Shown here: in pieces, positions 7,103-15,821 of the stretch | Position numbering within the stretch: position 1 is the stretch's first letter | Layout of the letters: every line of letters begins with the position of its first letter | Assembly: GCA_964345695.1 (NCBI GenBank) | Contig: CAYFSC010000028.1 | Coordinates: 1-23,906 of the forward strand | DNA: 23,906 bases | Direction: 5' to 3' | Origin: CAYFSC01 sp964345695 | GTDB taxonomy: Bacteria > Bacteroidota > Rhodothermia > Rhodothermales > Salinibacteraceae | Made by a program: the position numbers and the translations under genes | Notes under the pieces: generated by a model | Told to the model about the DNA's origin: nothing | Databases searched by the model: none | What the model saw: only the letters and a program-made list of their open reading frames with translations

Positions 7103-8017
7103 ATGAGGTCTCCGCTTTCGCTTCTTCGCAACGCCGCCTACGGCCTTCTGATGGGCGGGGCCGACATCATCCCCGGCGTGAGTGGCGGAACGATGGCGCT
7201 GATCGTAGGCATCTACGAAGCGCTCGTCAGCGCCATCAGCTCGCTGGTGTCTGTGGGTCTGGCCGCGATCCGGTTTGACGGCACCGCCGTACGCGCGCAC
7301 TGGCAGGAGGTGCCCTGGAGCCTGCTCCTGCCGCTCGGTGCGGGGATCGTCGGCGCGGTCGTCGTCGGTGCGCGCGTCATTCCAGCGCTCATGCAGTCGC
7401 ATCCGCACCAGATGAACGGGCTCTTCCTCGGCCTCGTCGGTGCTTCGTTGATCGTTCCTGCCCTGCGAATGGAGCGCGCGACCTCCGTTCACGGCGTGCT
7501 GGCAGCCGGATGCGCCATCGGTGCCTTCTACCTTACCGGACTGCCGCTGCTGGATACCGCTGCCCCAGGCCTGCCGCGCGTCTTTGCCTCGGCCGCAGTG
7601 TCCATCTGTGCGATGATCCTGCCTGGCATCAGCGGCGCGTTTCTCCTCAAGGCCCTCGGCATCTACGAACCGACGCTCACGGCACTCAACGGACTCGTGG
7701 CGCTGAACCTGTCGCACGCGCCGTACGTCCTGACGTTTTGCCTCGGCGCTGCCTCCGGCCTGGGTGCCTTTGCCAAGCTTCTCGACTGGCTGCTCACCCA
7801 CCGGCACGACGCGACGATGGCCGCTCTGCTCGGACTCATCGCCGGCGCCCTGCGCGCCCTCTGGCCCTACGTCGACGCGGGACGGATCCTCCGCCTTCCT
7901 GAACCTGGCGAGCCCGTCCTCTCCGTCGCCCTTCTCTCCCTCGCCGGCTTCGGAGCGGTGCTCGCTCTCATCGTGGGAAGCCGACGCTCGATGCGCGCCA
8001 AGGAGCGGACCGCGTAG
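7103..8017 (+). CDS. DUF368 membrane protein, probable undecaprenyl-phosphate (C55-P) translocase
   Basis: The 304-residue polytopic membrane protein has the two hallmark repeats of DUF368: GGADIIPGVSGGTMA with PGVSGG at 24-29, and AMILPGISGAFLLK with PGISG at 174-178. The duplicated PG(V/I)SG motifs sit in re-entrant hairpins of an inverted-repeat fold, with about eight membrane segments between and after them. DUF368 proteins (PopT type) were shown genetically in Vibrio and Staphylococcus to return undecaprenyl phosphate across the inner membrane for reuse in cell-wall and surface-polymer synthesis. That function is transferred here by family. The start ATG 7103 puts the first motif at the usual position. 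The product would support the glycan-making genes at the right of the window. Confidence 0.9.
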   Translation: MRSPLSLLRNAAYGLLMGGADIIPGVSGGTMALIVGIYEALVSAISSLVSVGLAAIRFDGTAVRAHWQEVPWSLLLPLGAGIVGAVVVGARVIPALMQSHPHQMNGLFLGLVGASLIVPALRMERATSVHGVLAAGCAIGAFYLTGLPLLDTAAPGLPRVFASAAVSICAMILPGISGAFLLKALGIYEPTLTALNGLVALNLSHAPYVLTFCLGAASGLGAFAKLLDWLLTHRHDATMAALLGLIAGALRALWPYVDAGRILRLPEPGEPVLSVALLSLAGFGAVLALIVGSRRSMRAKERTA

Positions 8018-8157
8018 CCTGGCGTCCATGAACGGGCTTACGGTCGCAGTGCGTGTTCGGCGCGATGCTTCCGCCGAGCGCCTCATCCGGCAATTGTCGG
8101 CGCGGGCACCTATGTTTCCGACGTTGGATGATCTTTCAAGCTTCCGCCCTCGTGCTG

Positions 8158-8829
8158 ATGCGTGTTCCCCTCGCGTTGCTCGCCGCCGGCCTGATGCTTT
8201 CCGGATGTGCCTCGCTGGTTTCCCCCCTGCCGGAAACACCAACGGTCGACTCGCTCCGCGCTGAAAATGCCACGCTGCGGGATCGGAACCGGTACCTGCG
8301 CGACTCCCTCGCGTTCTACGATGACATTGCCACCGGGCGCTACTATCGAGACCTGCGCGCCCTCAAAGACCAGCTCAACCGGGTGGAGTACGAACTTCAG
8401 ATGCGCCGCGATGGCGGCCAGACGGTATCGGTGTACCAGGCCGATCGGCTCTTCGAACCTGCAAGCGCGCGCCTCACCGACCGCGGCGCGGCCCGGCTCC
8501 GGAAGGTGGCGACGCAGCTCAAGACGACGTACCCGACACGTGGCATCCGCGTAGAGGGCCACACCGACAATGTCCCCGTGGGCCCCGACCTGGCGGCCTC
8601 CTACCCGACCAACTGGGAACTGTCGGGCGCACGGGCGACCACGGTCGTGCGGACCCTGGCCGAGATGAGCGGACTGTCGCCCGATCAGTTCGCCGCCGTG
8701 GCGTTCGGAGCAACCCGCCCGGTTGCTAGCAATGAAACCGATCGCGGACGCCGCCGCAACCGCCGCGTTCGCATTGCCGTGCTCCCGGTGCCGCGCGCCT
8801 TTTCACGTCCGTTCGAGACCTCGTGGTGA
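8158..8829 (+). CDS. OmpA-type peptidoglycan-binding lipoprotein
   Basis: The 223-residue product begins with a lipoprotein signal peptide ending in LMLSGC (Cys17 lipidated). A helical, probably coiled-coil segment follows (about 30-82, LRAENATLRDRNRYLRDSL), then an OmpA C-terminal domain (about 90-210). The domain carries RVEGHTDNVPVG (131-142), NWELSGARA (152-160) and the closing NRRVRI (201-206), which form the peptidoglycan-binding groove. It would tether the outer membrane to the wall. ATG 8158 is chosen because it begins the signal peptide; an ATG at 8053 would bury it. It is convergent with the secreted protein at 8869. Confidence 0.9.
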   Translation: MRVPLALLAAGLMLSGCASLVSPLPETPTVDSLRAENATLRDRNRYLRDSLAFYDDIATGRYYRDLRALKDQLNRVEYELQMRRDGGQTVSVYQADRLFEPASARLTDRGAARLRKVATQLKTTYPTRGIRVEGHTDNVPVGPDLAASYPTNWELSGARATTVVRTLAEMSGLSPDQFAAVAFGATRPVASNETDRGRRRNRRVRIAVLPVPRAFSRPFETSW

Positions 8830-8868
8830 GGCTCCGCACCGCGCGCCCTGTCGCTGATGGATCATCCG

Positions 8869-9405
8869 CTATCGGTGGATGCGCTCGTAGCGCCCATAGA
8901 ACAGGACGTAGCTTTGCGCTCCCTGTCCGTCGGGATACACACCAAAGCCGTCGATGCGGTACTCGGGGCCGTCCGGCGTGTCGACGACGCGCTCACGGTA
9001 GCTTTCGACCACGCCCTCTGCAGTGCGCCGATGCCACACGATGGCGTTGCCCCGCACGCGTCCGCGGTGCACGGTGGTCGATCCGTCGGGATGCGTCACC
9101 TCGCAGACCAGGCGTCCGTCAGCAACGTAATTCCGGGCGCGCGACGTGTCCACGCGGCCGGACGCCGGATAGCGATCGACGAGCATGCCCTTCTGCACCG
9201 GACCGTCCCACCGGTAGCGGTGCATGGCCACGAGCGAATCCACCCGTTCGCCGTCGGGCGTCGTGACGACGAACGATCCGCGCCACGCTCCTTCGAACGG
9301 CTCCAGGGCCTGCCGCAGGGACTGCGCTCCCGCCGACGGAGCCCCCGCGCCGACGGTGAGCACGAGCGCAAGGGCAACGGTGCGAAGGATGGATCTCACG
9401 AGCAT
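8869..9405 (-). CDS. Secreted protein of unknown function, DUF1579/lipocalin-like
   Basis: The 178-residue product has a signal peptide (about 1-28, hydrophobic core TVALALVLTVGAG, likely cleavage after AGAQ). The mature part is about 150 residues and reads as a small beta-barrel: FEGAWRGSFVVTTPDGERVDSL, then alternating strands and turns up to YVLFYGRYERI. The opening F-x-G-x-W-x-G and the strand pattern recall DUF1579 and lipocalin-like domains, but the match is weak and no ligand residues can be named. It is divergent from the EEP gene at 9495, with 89 bp between the starts. ATG 9405 is chosen because it begins the signal peptide. Confidence 0.75.
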   Translation of the reverse strand: MLVRSILRTVALALVLTVGAGAPSAGAQSLRQALEPFEGAWRGSFVVTTPDGERVDSLVAMHRYRWDGPVQKGMLVDRYPASGRVDTSRARNYVADGRLVCEVTHPDGSTTVHRGRVRGNAIVWHRRTAEGVVESYRERVVDTPDGPEYRIDGFGVYPDGQGAQSYVLFYGRYERIHR

Positions 9406-9494
9406 GGGCGGACTATCATTGCTGTTGAAACGATACTCTTGTGCCGGACCTCGGCGTTCAGCTCTGGCGTTCATCCCTCCACTCTCCAAACCGC

Positions 9495-10619
9495 ATGAAA
9501 CGAGCTCTTCGAATCGCCGGCTGGATTCTTCTCAGCCTCCTCGTTTTCGTCGCTGCCGTTTTCTTCTGGGCCAGCAGCGGCCACCTCCCGACCTCCGAAC
9601 TGGCGCAGACGAAGGCCTACGAGGCCGCAGCCCCCGGACCGGCCGACCGCGACACGTTCACGGTCATGACGTACAACATCGGATACCTGTCGGGGATGAC
9701 GAACAACGAGCCGGTCGAGCGCGATCCATCACTGTTCCGTGGCAACATGGATCAGGCCGCAGCGCTTATCCGTCGCGTTGACCCGGACTTTGTGGGATTC
9801 CAGGAGATCGACTTCGGGGCCCGCCGGTCGCAAGACGTTCACCAGCTTGACACGCTGGCTGCCCGGCTCGGCTATCCTGCCGCGGCGCAGGCGGTCAACT
9901 GGGACAAGCGCTATCTGCCGTTCCCGTACTGGCCGCCGTCGGTTCATTTCGGGCGCGTGCTGTCCGGGCAGGCTCTGCTCAGCCGGTATCCCATCCGGTC
10001 GCATCAGCGGCTGGAACTCGAGCGCCCGCCGCGGCCGTTCTGGTCGGACGCCTTTTATCTCGACCGGCTTGCCCAGGTCTCGATCGTCGACATCGGAGGG
10101 TGGCCGCTCGTCATCATCAACGTGCACCTGGAGGCGTTCGACGAGGAGACCCGCGAGGTGCAGGCCCAACAGATCCGCAGGCTGTACAACCACTACGAAG
10201 CGAAGCAGGTGCCCATTCTGCTCATTGGCGACTTCAACAGCATGCGCCCAGGCGACCGGTCGATGGTACCACCCGGACAGCGTCCGGCCCTGACGAGCGA
10301 CGAGACTATGAATATCATCATGGACGAGCTGAACCTGGATGCCGCCGTGCCAGAGAGCGCCGTTCTGACGAACGCAGTCCGCGGCACCTACCCGGCCGAC
10401 GATCCACGGTACAAGATCGACCACATCTTTTACCGGCGCGACCGGATCAGAAAGACAAGCGCCAAGATCTGGTGCGGGGCGCCCAGTCCACCGTCTGATC
10501 ACTGCGCGGTGTCGCTGTCGTTTCGGCTGCCGCGCCCGTCGGATCCGTCGACGACCTTCCCCTTCCCCGACGATGCATTCGAGACGGTGCCCCGCCCGCT
10601 GGCGTCGGACATCGAATGA
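9495..10619 (+). CDS. Membrane-anchored endonuclease/exonuclease/phosphatase (EEP) family protein
   Basis: The 374-residue product has an N-terminal membrane helix (about 6-26, WILLSLLVFVAAVFFWA) that serves as anchor or signal. The EEP fold follows with its full catalytic set: MTYNIGY (Asn61), GFQEID (Glu104), INVHLEAF (His211), IGDFNSM (Asp246, Asn248), YKIDHIFY (Asp329, His330) and SDHCAVSL (Asp345, His346). These residues bind Mg2+ and cleave phosphodiester or phosphomonoester bonds. The substrate is unknown: family members act on DNA, sphingomyelin, inositol phosphates or other phosphoesters. Export makes extracellular DNA or phospholipid head groups plausible. It ends 33 bp before the convergent hemH. 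Confidence 0.9.
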   Translation: MKRALRIAGWILLSLLVFVAAVFFWASSGHLPTSELAQTKAYEAAAPGPADRDTFTVMTYNIGYLSGMTNNEPVERDPSLFRGNMDQAAALIRRVDPDFVGFQEIDFGARRSQDVHQLDTLAARLGYPAAAQAVNWDKRYLPFPYWPPSVHFGRVLSGQALLSRYPIRSHQRLELERPPRPFWSDAFYLDRLAQVSIVDIGGWPLVIINVHLEAFDEETREVQAQQIRRLYNHYEAKQVPILLIGDFNSMRPGDRSMVPPGQRPALTSDETMNIIMDELNLDAAVPESAVLTNAVRGTYPADDPRYKIDHIFYRRDRIRKTSAKIWCGAPSPPSDHCAVSLSFRLPRPSDPSTTFPFPDDAFETVPRPLASDIE

Positions 10620-10626
10620 TCCCGGC

Positions 10627-10641
10627 GGCCGGACCTCGGCC
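10627..10641. other. GC-rich hairpin between convergent EEP gene and hemH
   Basis: GGCCG and CGGCC form a 5-bp stem with a 5-base loop in the 33-bp gap between two convergent genes. It could slow transcription in both directions, but no U-tract follows on either strand, so it is at best a weak or factor-assisted terminator. Confidence 0.3.
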
Positions 10642-10652
10642 CGGAACGGCGA

Positions 10653-11909
10653 TCAGGCCGGCTGTACCGGCTCCGGCTCGGTCGACCAGTTTGTGGCCTC
10701 GGCAATGCGCTCGCACTGGTGGCACCGGATGTCTCGGTTGCGTGCCTTGAAGCAGGGGCGCGAGCTCCACGGCTCGATGGTCGGCTGGCTCGGAAGACGG
10801 AGTTGCGCCGCCGCCACGTCCGCCAGCGTCTCGATGAACTTTGGATGGCTGTTGATGCCAGCCATCACCTCGTAATGCTCTGGCGGCTCGATGCCCTCTT
10901 CCTCCAGGTCCTCCGGGATTTCGATGCCCAACTCGAAGCTGGTTTCGATGTGGTCGGTTACGAAGGCGACTGGAACGACAAGCAGCGCCTCGGTGCCCTC
11001 TTCCGCCAGGTCCTCCACGCGCTCGTCGGTGGCAGGCGTGAGCCACTCGGCCGGGCCGACCTTGCTCTGAAACGCCGTCTCGAACGACAGGTCGTGCCCG
11101 CGATGCTCCATCACGTGCTTGACCGTCGAGTGCACAAGGCAGCAGTACGGATCGCGCCGCTTTTTCATCTCCTTCAGCGGCGTGCCGTGCGCGCTGAACA
11201 GGAGATGAACGTCGTCGCGCACGTGCTCCGGGAAGCGCTCCAGCGTCTCGTCGATGCGATCGGAAAGCGCCTCGATGTACTTCGGATAGGCCGCATACTC
11301 GAACACGTACGTCGTGGGCCACGCCGGAATTTCGCCGGCGTGCTCCAACTCCTTCCAGTACACCATCGAGGCGCCGCTCGTCGTCTTGGAGTACTGTGGG
11401 TACAGCGGAAGCAGCACGACCTTGTCGACACCGTCGGCCTCCATCTGTGCGGCCGCATCCTCGCTGAACGGCTTCCAATACCGCATGGCAATGTAGGTCT
11501 TGAAGTCCACGCCGTTCGGCGCACCAAAGCGCTCGTTAAGGTCGGCTTCCAAGTTCTCGGACTGCTCGCGTGTGAGCGGGTTGATGGGCGACCCGCCGTC
11601 TTCGTCAATCTCCTTATAGTCCTCGGCGACAGTCTTGGCTCGGCGGTTCGCGATCAGCTTGCACAGCCAGTGGCGAAGGGCCCCCCCCAGGGGGATGTCA
11701 ATGATGGCCGGATCCATGAACAGATTGTAGAGGAACGGCTCTACGTTTTCCTCCCGATCAGGGCCACCCAGATTGAGAAGGACGACGCCCACCGTGTCGC
11801 CGCGCTCCACTCCCAATTTGGACGTGGGATAGAAGCGACCGTTGACGATGCGCGGATCCTCGGAGTAGTTCTCTTTTTCGTAGCGGCGAAGAAACTCGCG
11901 TGCGGTCAT
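10653..11909 (-). CDS. hemH: Ferrochelatase with a C-terminal cysteine extension
   Basis: The 418-residue product is a ferrochelatase, which inserts Fe2+ into protoporphyrin IX to form haem. Family motifs are clear: VVLLNLGGP (42-50), LPLYPQYSKTTSGAS (167-181), LLFSAHGTP with the catalytic His241, QSKVGPAEWLTP (281-292) and FVTDHIETSFELGIE with Glu322. It is longer than the usual 320-350 residues. About 35 extra residues lie at the N-terminus, and a C-terminal tail carries Cys386, Cys396 and Cys399 (C-x9-C-x2-C). Similar tails in some bacterial and animal ferrochelatases bind a [2Fe-2S] cluster. The fourth ligand of the animal enzyme, in the YPQYSC segment, is Lys here. A run of eight G (complement of 11681-11688) lies inside the gene. 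Confidence 0.95.
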   Translation of the reverse strand: MTAREFLRRYEKENYSEDPRIVNGRFYPTSKLGVERGDTVGVVLLNLGGPDREENVEPFLYNLFMDPAIIDIPLGGALRHWLCKLIANRRAKTVAEDYKEIDEDGGSPINPLTREQSENLEADLNERFGAPNGVDFKTYIAMRYWKPFSEDAAAQMEADGVDKVVLLPLYPQYSKTTSGASMVYWKELEHAGEIPAWPTTYVFEYAAYPKYIEALSDRIDETLERFPEHVRDDVHLLFSAHGTPLKEMKKRRDPYCCLVHSTVKHVMEHRGHDLSFETAFQSKVGPAEWLTPATDERVEDLAEEGTEALLVVPVAFVTDHIETSFELGIEIPEDLEEEGIEPPEHYEVMAGINSHPKFIETLADVAAAQLRLPSQPTIEPWSSRPCFKARNRDIRCHQCERIAEATNWSTEPEPVQPA

Positions 11910-11944
11910 TGCAGAGGGGTTCGTGCGGCAGAATACAGAATAAC

Positions 11945-11973
11945 AGTCTATGCGGAATGGCTGTAACGGTCAA
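11945..11973 (-). promoter_or_regulatory. Probable hemH promoter
   Basis: On the minus strand TTGACC (complement 11968-11973) is followed after exactly 17 bases by TAGACT (complement 11945-11950), four of six matching TATAAT. Transcription would begin near 11938, about 30 bases before the hemH ATG. No Fur-box-like repeat was recognised over it. Confidence 0.5.
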
Positions 11974-12299
11974 CCCACCGGATGGCTCAGTCCGTACCGA
12001 TTTGTTGCAATGGCGTTGCGGTTGACGTCAGCCCTCTGGGGTGGCGCCGCAGGTGCCGCGAAATAGACGCCAGACCCGCTCCGTGTGAGCATTATTTACA
12101 CACGACCCAGCCGACGCGTCCTCAGGCTGCTCAGTTTTCGCCCTCACGAACGCGAGGGTCCTTTCGACCCATACCTCCGGCCAATCGTCGATCGGGCGTT
12201 CTGCGCAAATTTGAAGGGTCGTTTTCGGGACGGAGGGCCCGCGATATTCTTTCTAACACCCGCTGGATTTCTGTTTCGGGGCGTGCGCTGTCGCCTGCG
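11974..12299. other. Intergenic region upstream of hemH; hairpin and operator-like repeat, no gene seen
   Basis: This stretch between the RND exporter stop and the hemH promoter has no convincing coding frame. A 40-codon minus-strand frame starting in the operator-like repeat lacks a ribosome binding site and any family character. It contains a hairpin CCCTC/GAGGG (12141-12158), which lacks a following U-run, and a 23-bp inverted repeat (12082-12104) listed separately. It must also end the RND transcript, but no classical terminator is visible. Confidence 0.45.
12082..12104. promoter_or_regulatory. Operator-like inverted repeat upstream of hemH
   Basis: CGTGTG and CACACG form a perfect 6-bp inverted repeat around an 11-base AT-rich centre (AGCATTATTTA). 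The layout TGTGA-x8-TACACA resembles CRP/FNR-type sites. It lies about 110-130 bases upstream of the hemH promoter. CRP/FNR control of haem synthesis is common, but control here is inferred. Confidence 0.35.
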
Positions 12300-14885
12300 T
12301 CATGCAGAAGGTAGATCCGCAGGTTCGGCCGTCCGGGGTTCAGATGCCGGCGTGGAGGTGTCTTCGTCGGTGTGCAGAGTGGCGCCACGGTCCTCCAGCC
12401 ACTGCAGCAGGGCCGGCAGAAACACGACGGCCGCCAGCAGCGTCGCCCCGATGCCAGCAACGGCCAAGATGCCGATGGAGCGCAGTCCCGGATGAAAGCT
12501 GAGGAGCAGGCCGCCGAAGCCCATCATGGTTGTCAGCGAGCCCATGGTGACATGTTCGCCGGTCGAGCGGAGCACGCGCCAGATGGATCCGACGCCTTCC
12601 TCCCGATACCGGTGCGCGAGGTGCACCCCAGCGTCGTTCCCAATGCCCACGACGGCCGGCAGGACGATCATATTGTAGAAGTTCAGCATCAGACCGAACA
12701 CCTCCATCGCGAGCAGCATCCACAGCACGCCGATGACCAGCGGCACCAGTGCAAGCGCCGCCCAGCGCACCGAGCGGAAGTTCAAAAACATAAGCAGCGC
12801 GACGATGACGAACGTGGCTGCCACCATCCATGGTGCTTCGTTCCGCATGATGATCAGCATTTCGGCGGCCACGATCGACGTCGAGCCGGCATGGTACGTC
12901 TTTCCAGAATCGGTTGTGACGGTGCCAACCGCACGCTTAAACGCGATGGAGTTGCGTCCGTCGCCCAGCGAGCGGGACGGATAGATCATCACGAAGTTGC
13001 CGATCTGGCCACTTTTCGTGGTGAACTTCTCCCGCAGGAAGTCGGGCACCTGATCGAGAGTAATCGGCACGCTGGTTTGCGCGGCACGAAGCAGCCGTCC
13101 GATTTCCTCCGACCGCGGCTCGCCGTTGTCCATCAGGTACTTGCTCTCCGTAATGGTCTCGCGGATCTCCGTGATGCGCTCGAGCTTGGACTGCTTGGAC
13201 GAGTCGGCCAGCGGGAAGCGCTCCTGCAGGCTCTCGACGGCCAGCACCACGTTGGTCGTGTCCTCTCTCATTTCTTCCTTCACCGCCTCGACGATCTCCG
13301 GCACCTCCTCCGGCGAGTCGGCAACGACATACGCCGGATTGCGCCGCTCCCCGCCGCTCTCGCCGTACCGCTCGACGATGCGATCCCTCTTGTCGTACTC
13401 TTCGTAGTCGGGCGCCAGCTCGCCGAAGTCGTACTGGAAACCGACCCGGGGTGACAAAATCAGCGCCGCGATGACGGCGACCACGCTGCCGATGACGATC
13501 GGACGCGCGGCCGGATATCGGCGCCCCATGTGCCGTCCGTTCGTAGGCACCGGCACGCCGGCTGCCGCGCGCAGATCGAGCCAAGCAAGGCGCTCGAAGA
13601 CAGCAAGCAGCGCGGGCATCACTACCGTCATGGCCACGAGGGCAAACAGGATGCCGGTGCCAGCGATCGCACCGAACTCGCTGAACCCTTTGAAGTCCGC
13701 CACCGTGAGCACGTAGAGCGCCGACGCCGTTGTAAAGGCCCCCACGGCGATGGCCTGGCCCGTGCTCACGAAGGTCACCTCGGCCGCTTCGGTGATGGTC
13801 TGTCCCTCGGCACGCTCCTCGGCGTACCGCCCGTAGAAGTGAATGCCGAAGTCAATTCCAAGCCCAAAGAGGACGAGTCCCAGCGTGGACGTCATCAGGT
13901 TCAGTTCCTCAAACACCAGATACGCGAACCCGCCAGTCCACAGCAAACTCATCACGAGCGGCACGCCAATGATGAGTGCCATAATCGGGGCTCGTTTCAA
14001 CTCTTGGGGCAGACAGCGCCAGTTCAAGGTGGCACCGCACCGCGCCCGGAACGACTTGTACAGGAAGTACAGCACCACGAAGAGAAGCACGGCCCCGGCT
14101 CCGGAACCGAATGAGTTCAGGACGTCCTTTTGGATTGACTGGATCTCGACGAGCTGCCGGTACAAACGCCCGGCAAGGACGACTTCCATCTCGGGGTGGT
14201 ACGACTCCGGGTTGAGCGCATCGACCTGCCCCTGCAGGTTCGCGTACAGGTTGTCGATGAAGCCGATGTTGGTGTTCGTGGACGACGGGTAAAAGCGCAC
14301 CACCATCGTCGTGCTGTCGTCCGAGATCGGATACCGTTTGCCCACGAGCCGGTCGTACACCTGCTCCAGCTCTTGCCCGACCGAGTCCGTCTCAGATTCT
14401 TCGTCGTCGAGACCCACATAGAACGGATTGGCCTTCAGCTTGGCCTCCTCAATCTGATCCTGCAGGAAGGTGTCGACCGTGGCGAGCTCCTCGTCGCTGG
14501 CGAAGTACAGCGCGTTGTTCTGCAGAAACTGGATCTCGCGCTTGTACTCGACACGCGTGAAGTAGGACGCGTTGCCGTTTTTCGGCTTCAGGTTCATCGC
14601 CTTCGGAATAAGATCCTCGGCGAACTGCTTGTTGGCTTCGAACGAAGGACTCACAATGCCGACGGCCACGTCGCTCTCGCCCCCAACGGTGCGGCGCAGC
14701 TTTTCCAACGCCTGCACGCTGGGCCGATCCTCCGGAATGAGCTTCGAGAAGTCTGTGTCGATGGAGAGGCCCGAGGAAAAGTAGAACCCAACGCCCGAGA
14801 TGAGCACGGCAATCGCCAGCACCCAGCCGGCCTGCCGGATCACTGCTCGAATGAAGGGGCGTAATGCGTTAAACAGACGTTCCAT
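12300..14885 (-). CDS. RND-superfamily (MMPL/HAE3-type) lipid or hydrophobe exporter
   Basis: The 861-residue product has the duplicated RND layout. One membrane helix (about 20-38) is followed by a large periplasmic loop, five clustered helices, then again one helix, a second loop and five helices. Family motifs occur in both halves: GLGIDFGIHFYGRYAEER in the first and GIGNDAGVHLAHRYREE in the second, each followed by the TS-type segment FVSTGQAIAVGAFTTASA or RSTGEHVTMGSLTTMMGF. This is the MMPL/hydrophobe exporter-3 group, which includes HpnN (hopanoids) and mycobacterial MmpL proteins; transport is driven by the proton gradient. Substrate unknown. ATG 14885 is chosen because it begins MERLFNALRPFIR just before the first helix. 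A DUF3047-like exported protein lies 83 bp upstream on the same strand. Confidence 0.92.
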   Translation of the reverse strand: MERLFNALRPFIRAVIRQAGWVLAIAVLISGVGFYFSSGLSIDTDFSKLIPEDRPSVQALEKLRRTVGGESDVAVGIVSPSFEANKQFAEDLIPKAMNLKPKNGNASYFTRVEYKREIQFLQNNALYFASDEELATVDTFLQDQIEEAKLKANPFYVGLDDEESETDSVGQELEQVYDRLVGKRYPISDDSTTMVVRFYPSSTNTNIGFIDNLYANLQGQVDALNPESYHPEMEVVLAGRLYRQLVEIQSIQKDVLNSFGSGAGAVLLFVVLYFLYKSFRARCGATLNWRCLPQELKRAPIMALIIGVPLVMSLLWTGGFAYLVFEELNLMTSTLGLVLFGLGIDFGIHFYGRYAEERAEGQTITEAAEVTFVSTGQAIAVGAFTTASALYVLTVADFKGFSEFGAIAGTGILFALVAMTVVMPALLAVFERLAWLDLRAAAGVPVPTNGRHMGRRYPAARPIVIGSVVAVIAALILSPRVGFQYDFGELAPDYEEYDKRDRIVERYGESGGERRNPAYVVADSPEEVPEIVEAVKEEMREDTTNVVLAVESLQERFPLADSSKQSKLERITEIRETITESKYLMDNGEPRSEEIGRLLRAAQTSVPITLDQVPDFLREKFTTKSGQIGNFVMIYPSRSLGDGRNSIAFKRAVGTVTTDSGKTYHAGSTSIVAAEMLIIMRNEAPWMVAATFVIVALLMFLNFRSVRWAALALVPLVIGVLWMLLAMEVFGLMLNFYNMIVLPAVVGIGNDAGVHLAHRYREEGVGSIWRVLRSTGEHVTMGSLTTMMGFGGLLLSFHPGLRSIGILAVAGIGATLLAAVVFLPALLQWLEDRGATLHTDEDTSTPASEPRTAEPADLPSA

Positions 14886-14968
14886 GACGCGGAGCGTGTC
14901 GCAGTGCAAAGAGAGGGCAGCGTCCAACCGTCAGCCATCGGAGACGGAAGGAAGACCTGGAGCGCACC

Positions 14969-15718
14969 TCAGCGCCGGTACGGGGGCAGGAGGCGGATAT
15001 CGTCGAAGTCGACCTTGGCATAGTCGTGGGTCGTGTCGGAGTCGCTCCACAGCGTGATCGAAACCGGCTCGTTCGGAGGGGTTCCACCGAACACCTGGCG
15101 GTAATCATCAGCCACGTTGCGCTGCACGGTCTTCCACGTCCCTACGCCCGGCTCGGTGCCCGAGTCGACGACGATCACCTTGAGCGGCCCGAAGCTGACG
15201 ACGGTGCCCACGGACAGCGTGGAGCTGTAGGTATATTTGATGCTTTTGGGGCGTCCCAGCCAGTCGGATCCGAAGGTCACGTACAGGGCAGCCCCTGAGT
15301 CGTTCTTCCCGCGCTCGCTGGCGCCCTCAGGCAGGTGCAGCGCACGCCACTGCCATTGCAGGCGCGGATGCTTCTGCAGGTTCCACGTGAAGTCCTCCCC
15401 ATTGACTCGCGAGTAGCGGACGGCCTCGTCTTCGATGACAAACCGGACAAACTGGTTGCCGTCCTCCTCCATCACCTTGATCGTTTCGCCCGGCTCTTCT
15501 GCTTCTTTGTAGCTTTTGATCTCCTTGTTGCGCTCCACGAAGACCCACTCTTCGGGAAAAGTACCTACGGTGTACGACTCAAAATCATCGATGGAGACGG
15601 GCGCCGGAGACCCGCCGTCCTGGGCGGCGGCCCGGGGCCCCTGCGACGGCGCAGCCGCGAATGCGAGCAGGGCAATTGCCGTGAGCGCAGCCCGGGGCGA
15701 AGAAAACAGCTGAATCAT
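14969..15718 (-). CDS. Exported DUF3047-like protein
   Basis: The 249-residue product has a signal peptide (about 1-31, core ALTAIALLAFAAAP, probable cleavage after RAAAQ). The mature domain begins VSIDDFESYTVGTFPEEW and runs through WQWRALHLPEGASE, AALYVTFG, SIKYTYSSTLSVGTVV, TWKTVQRNVADDY and YAKVDFDDIRLLP. This order of motifs is that of DUF3047, a periplasmic beta-sandwich-like domain of unknown role. A strong GGAGG stands 5 bases before ATG 15718, which fixes the start. It lies between a flippase-like membrane protein and an RND exporter on the same strand, so it may carry or bind the exporter's substrate; this is inference. Confidence 0.82.
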   Translation of the reverse strand: MIQLFSSPRAALTAIALLAFAAAPSQGPRAAAQDGGSPAPVSIDDFESYTVGTFPEEWVFVERNKEIKSYKEAEEPGETIKVMEEDGNQFVRFVIEDEAVRYSRVNGEDFTWNLQKHPRLQWQWRALHLPEGASERGKNDSGAALYVTFGSDWLGRPKSIKYTYSSTLSVGTVVSFGPLKVIVVDSGTEPGVGTWKTVQRNVADDYRQVFGGTPPNEPVSITLWSDSDTTHDYAKVDFDDIRLLPPYRR

Positions 15719-15821
15719 GAGGACCTCCGTCTGTGAAAGAATCATGCGTAGCAAGCGGCGCAACTTACAAGGCCGCCCGGTACTTCACTGAGGTAACGAG
15801 GACCGTTCCACGTTCGTACGG

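Noticed and set aside
10719..11966. 415-codon plus-strand frame opposite hemH
   Set aside because: hemH on the minus strand has full family motifs; this frame is its shadow.
12141..12158. CCCTC/GAGGG hairpin as terminator of the RND gene
   Set aside because: No U-run follows on the minus strand; the only T-run is on the wrong side.
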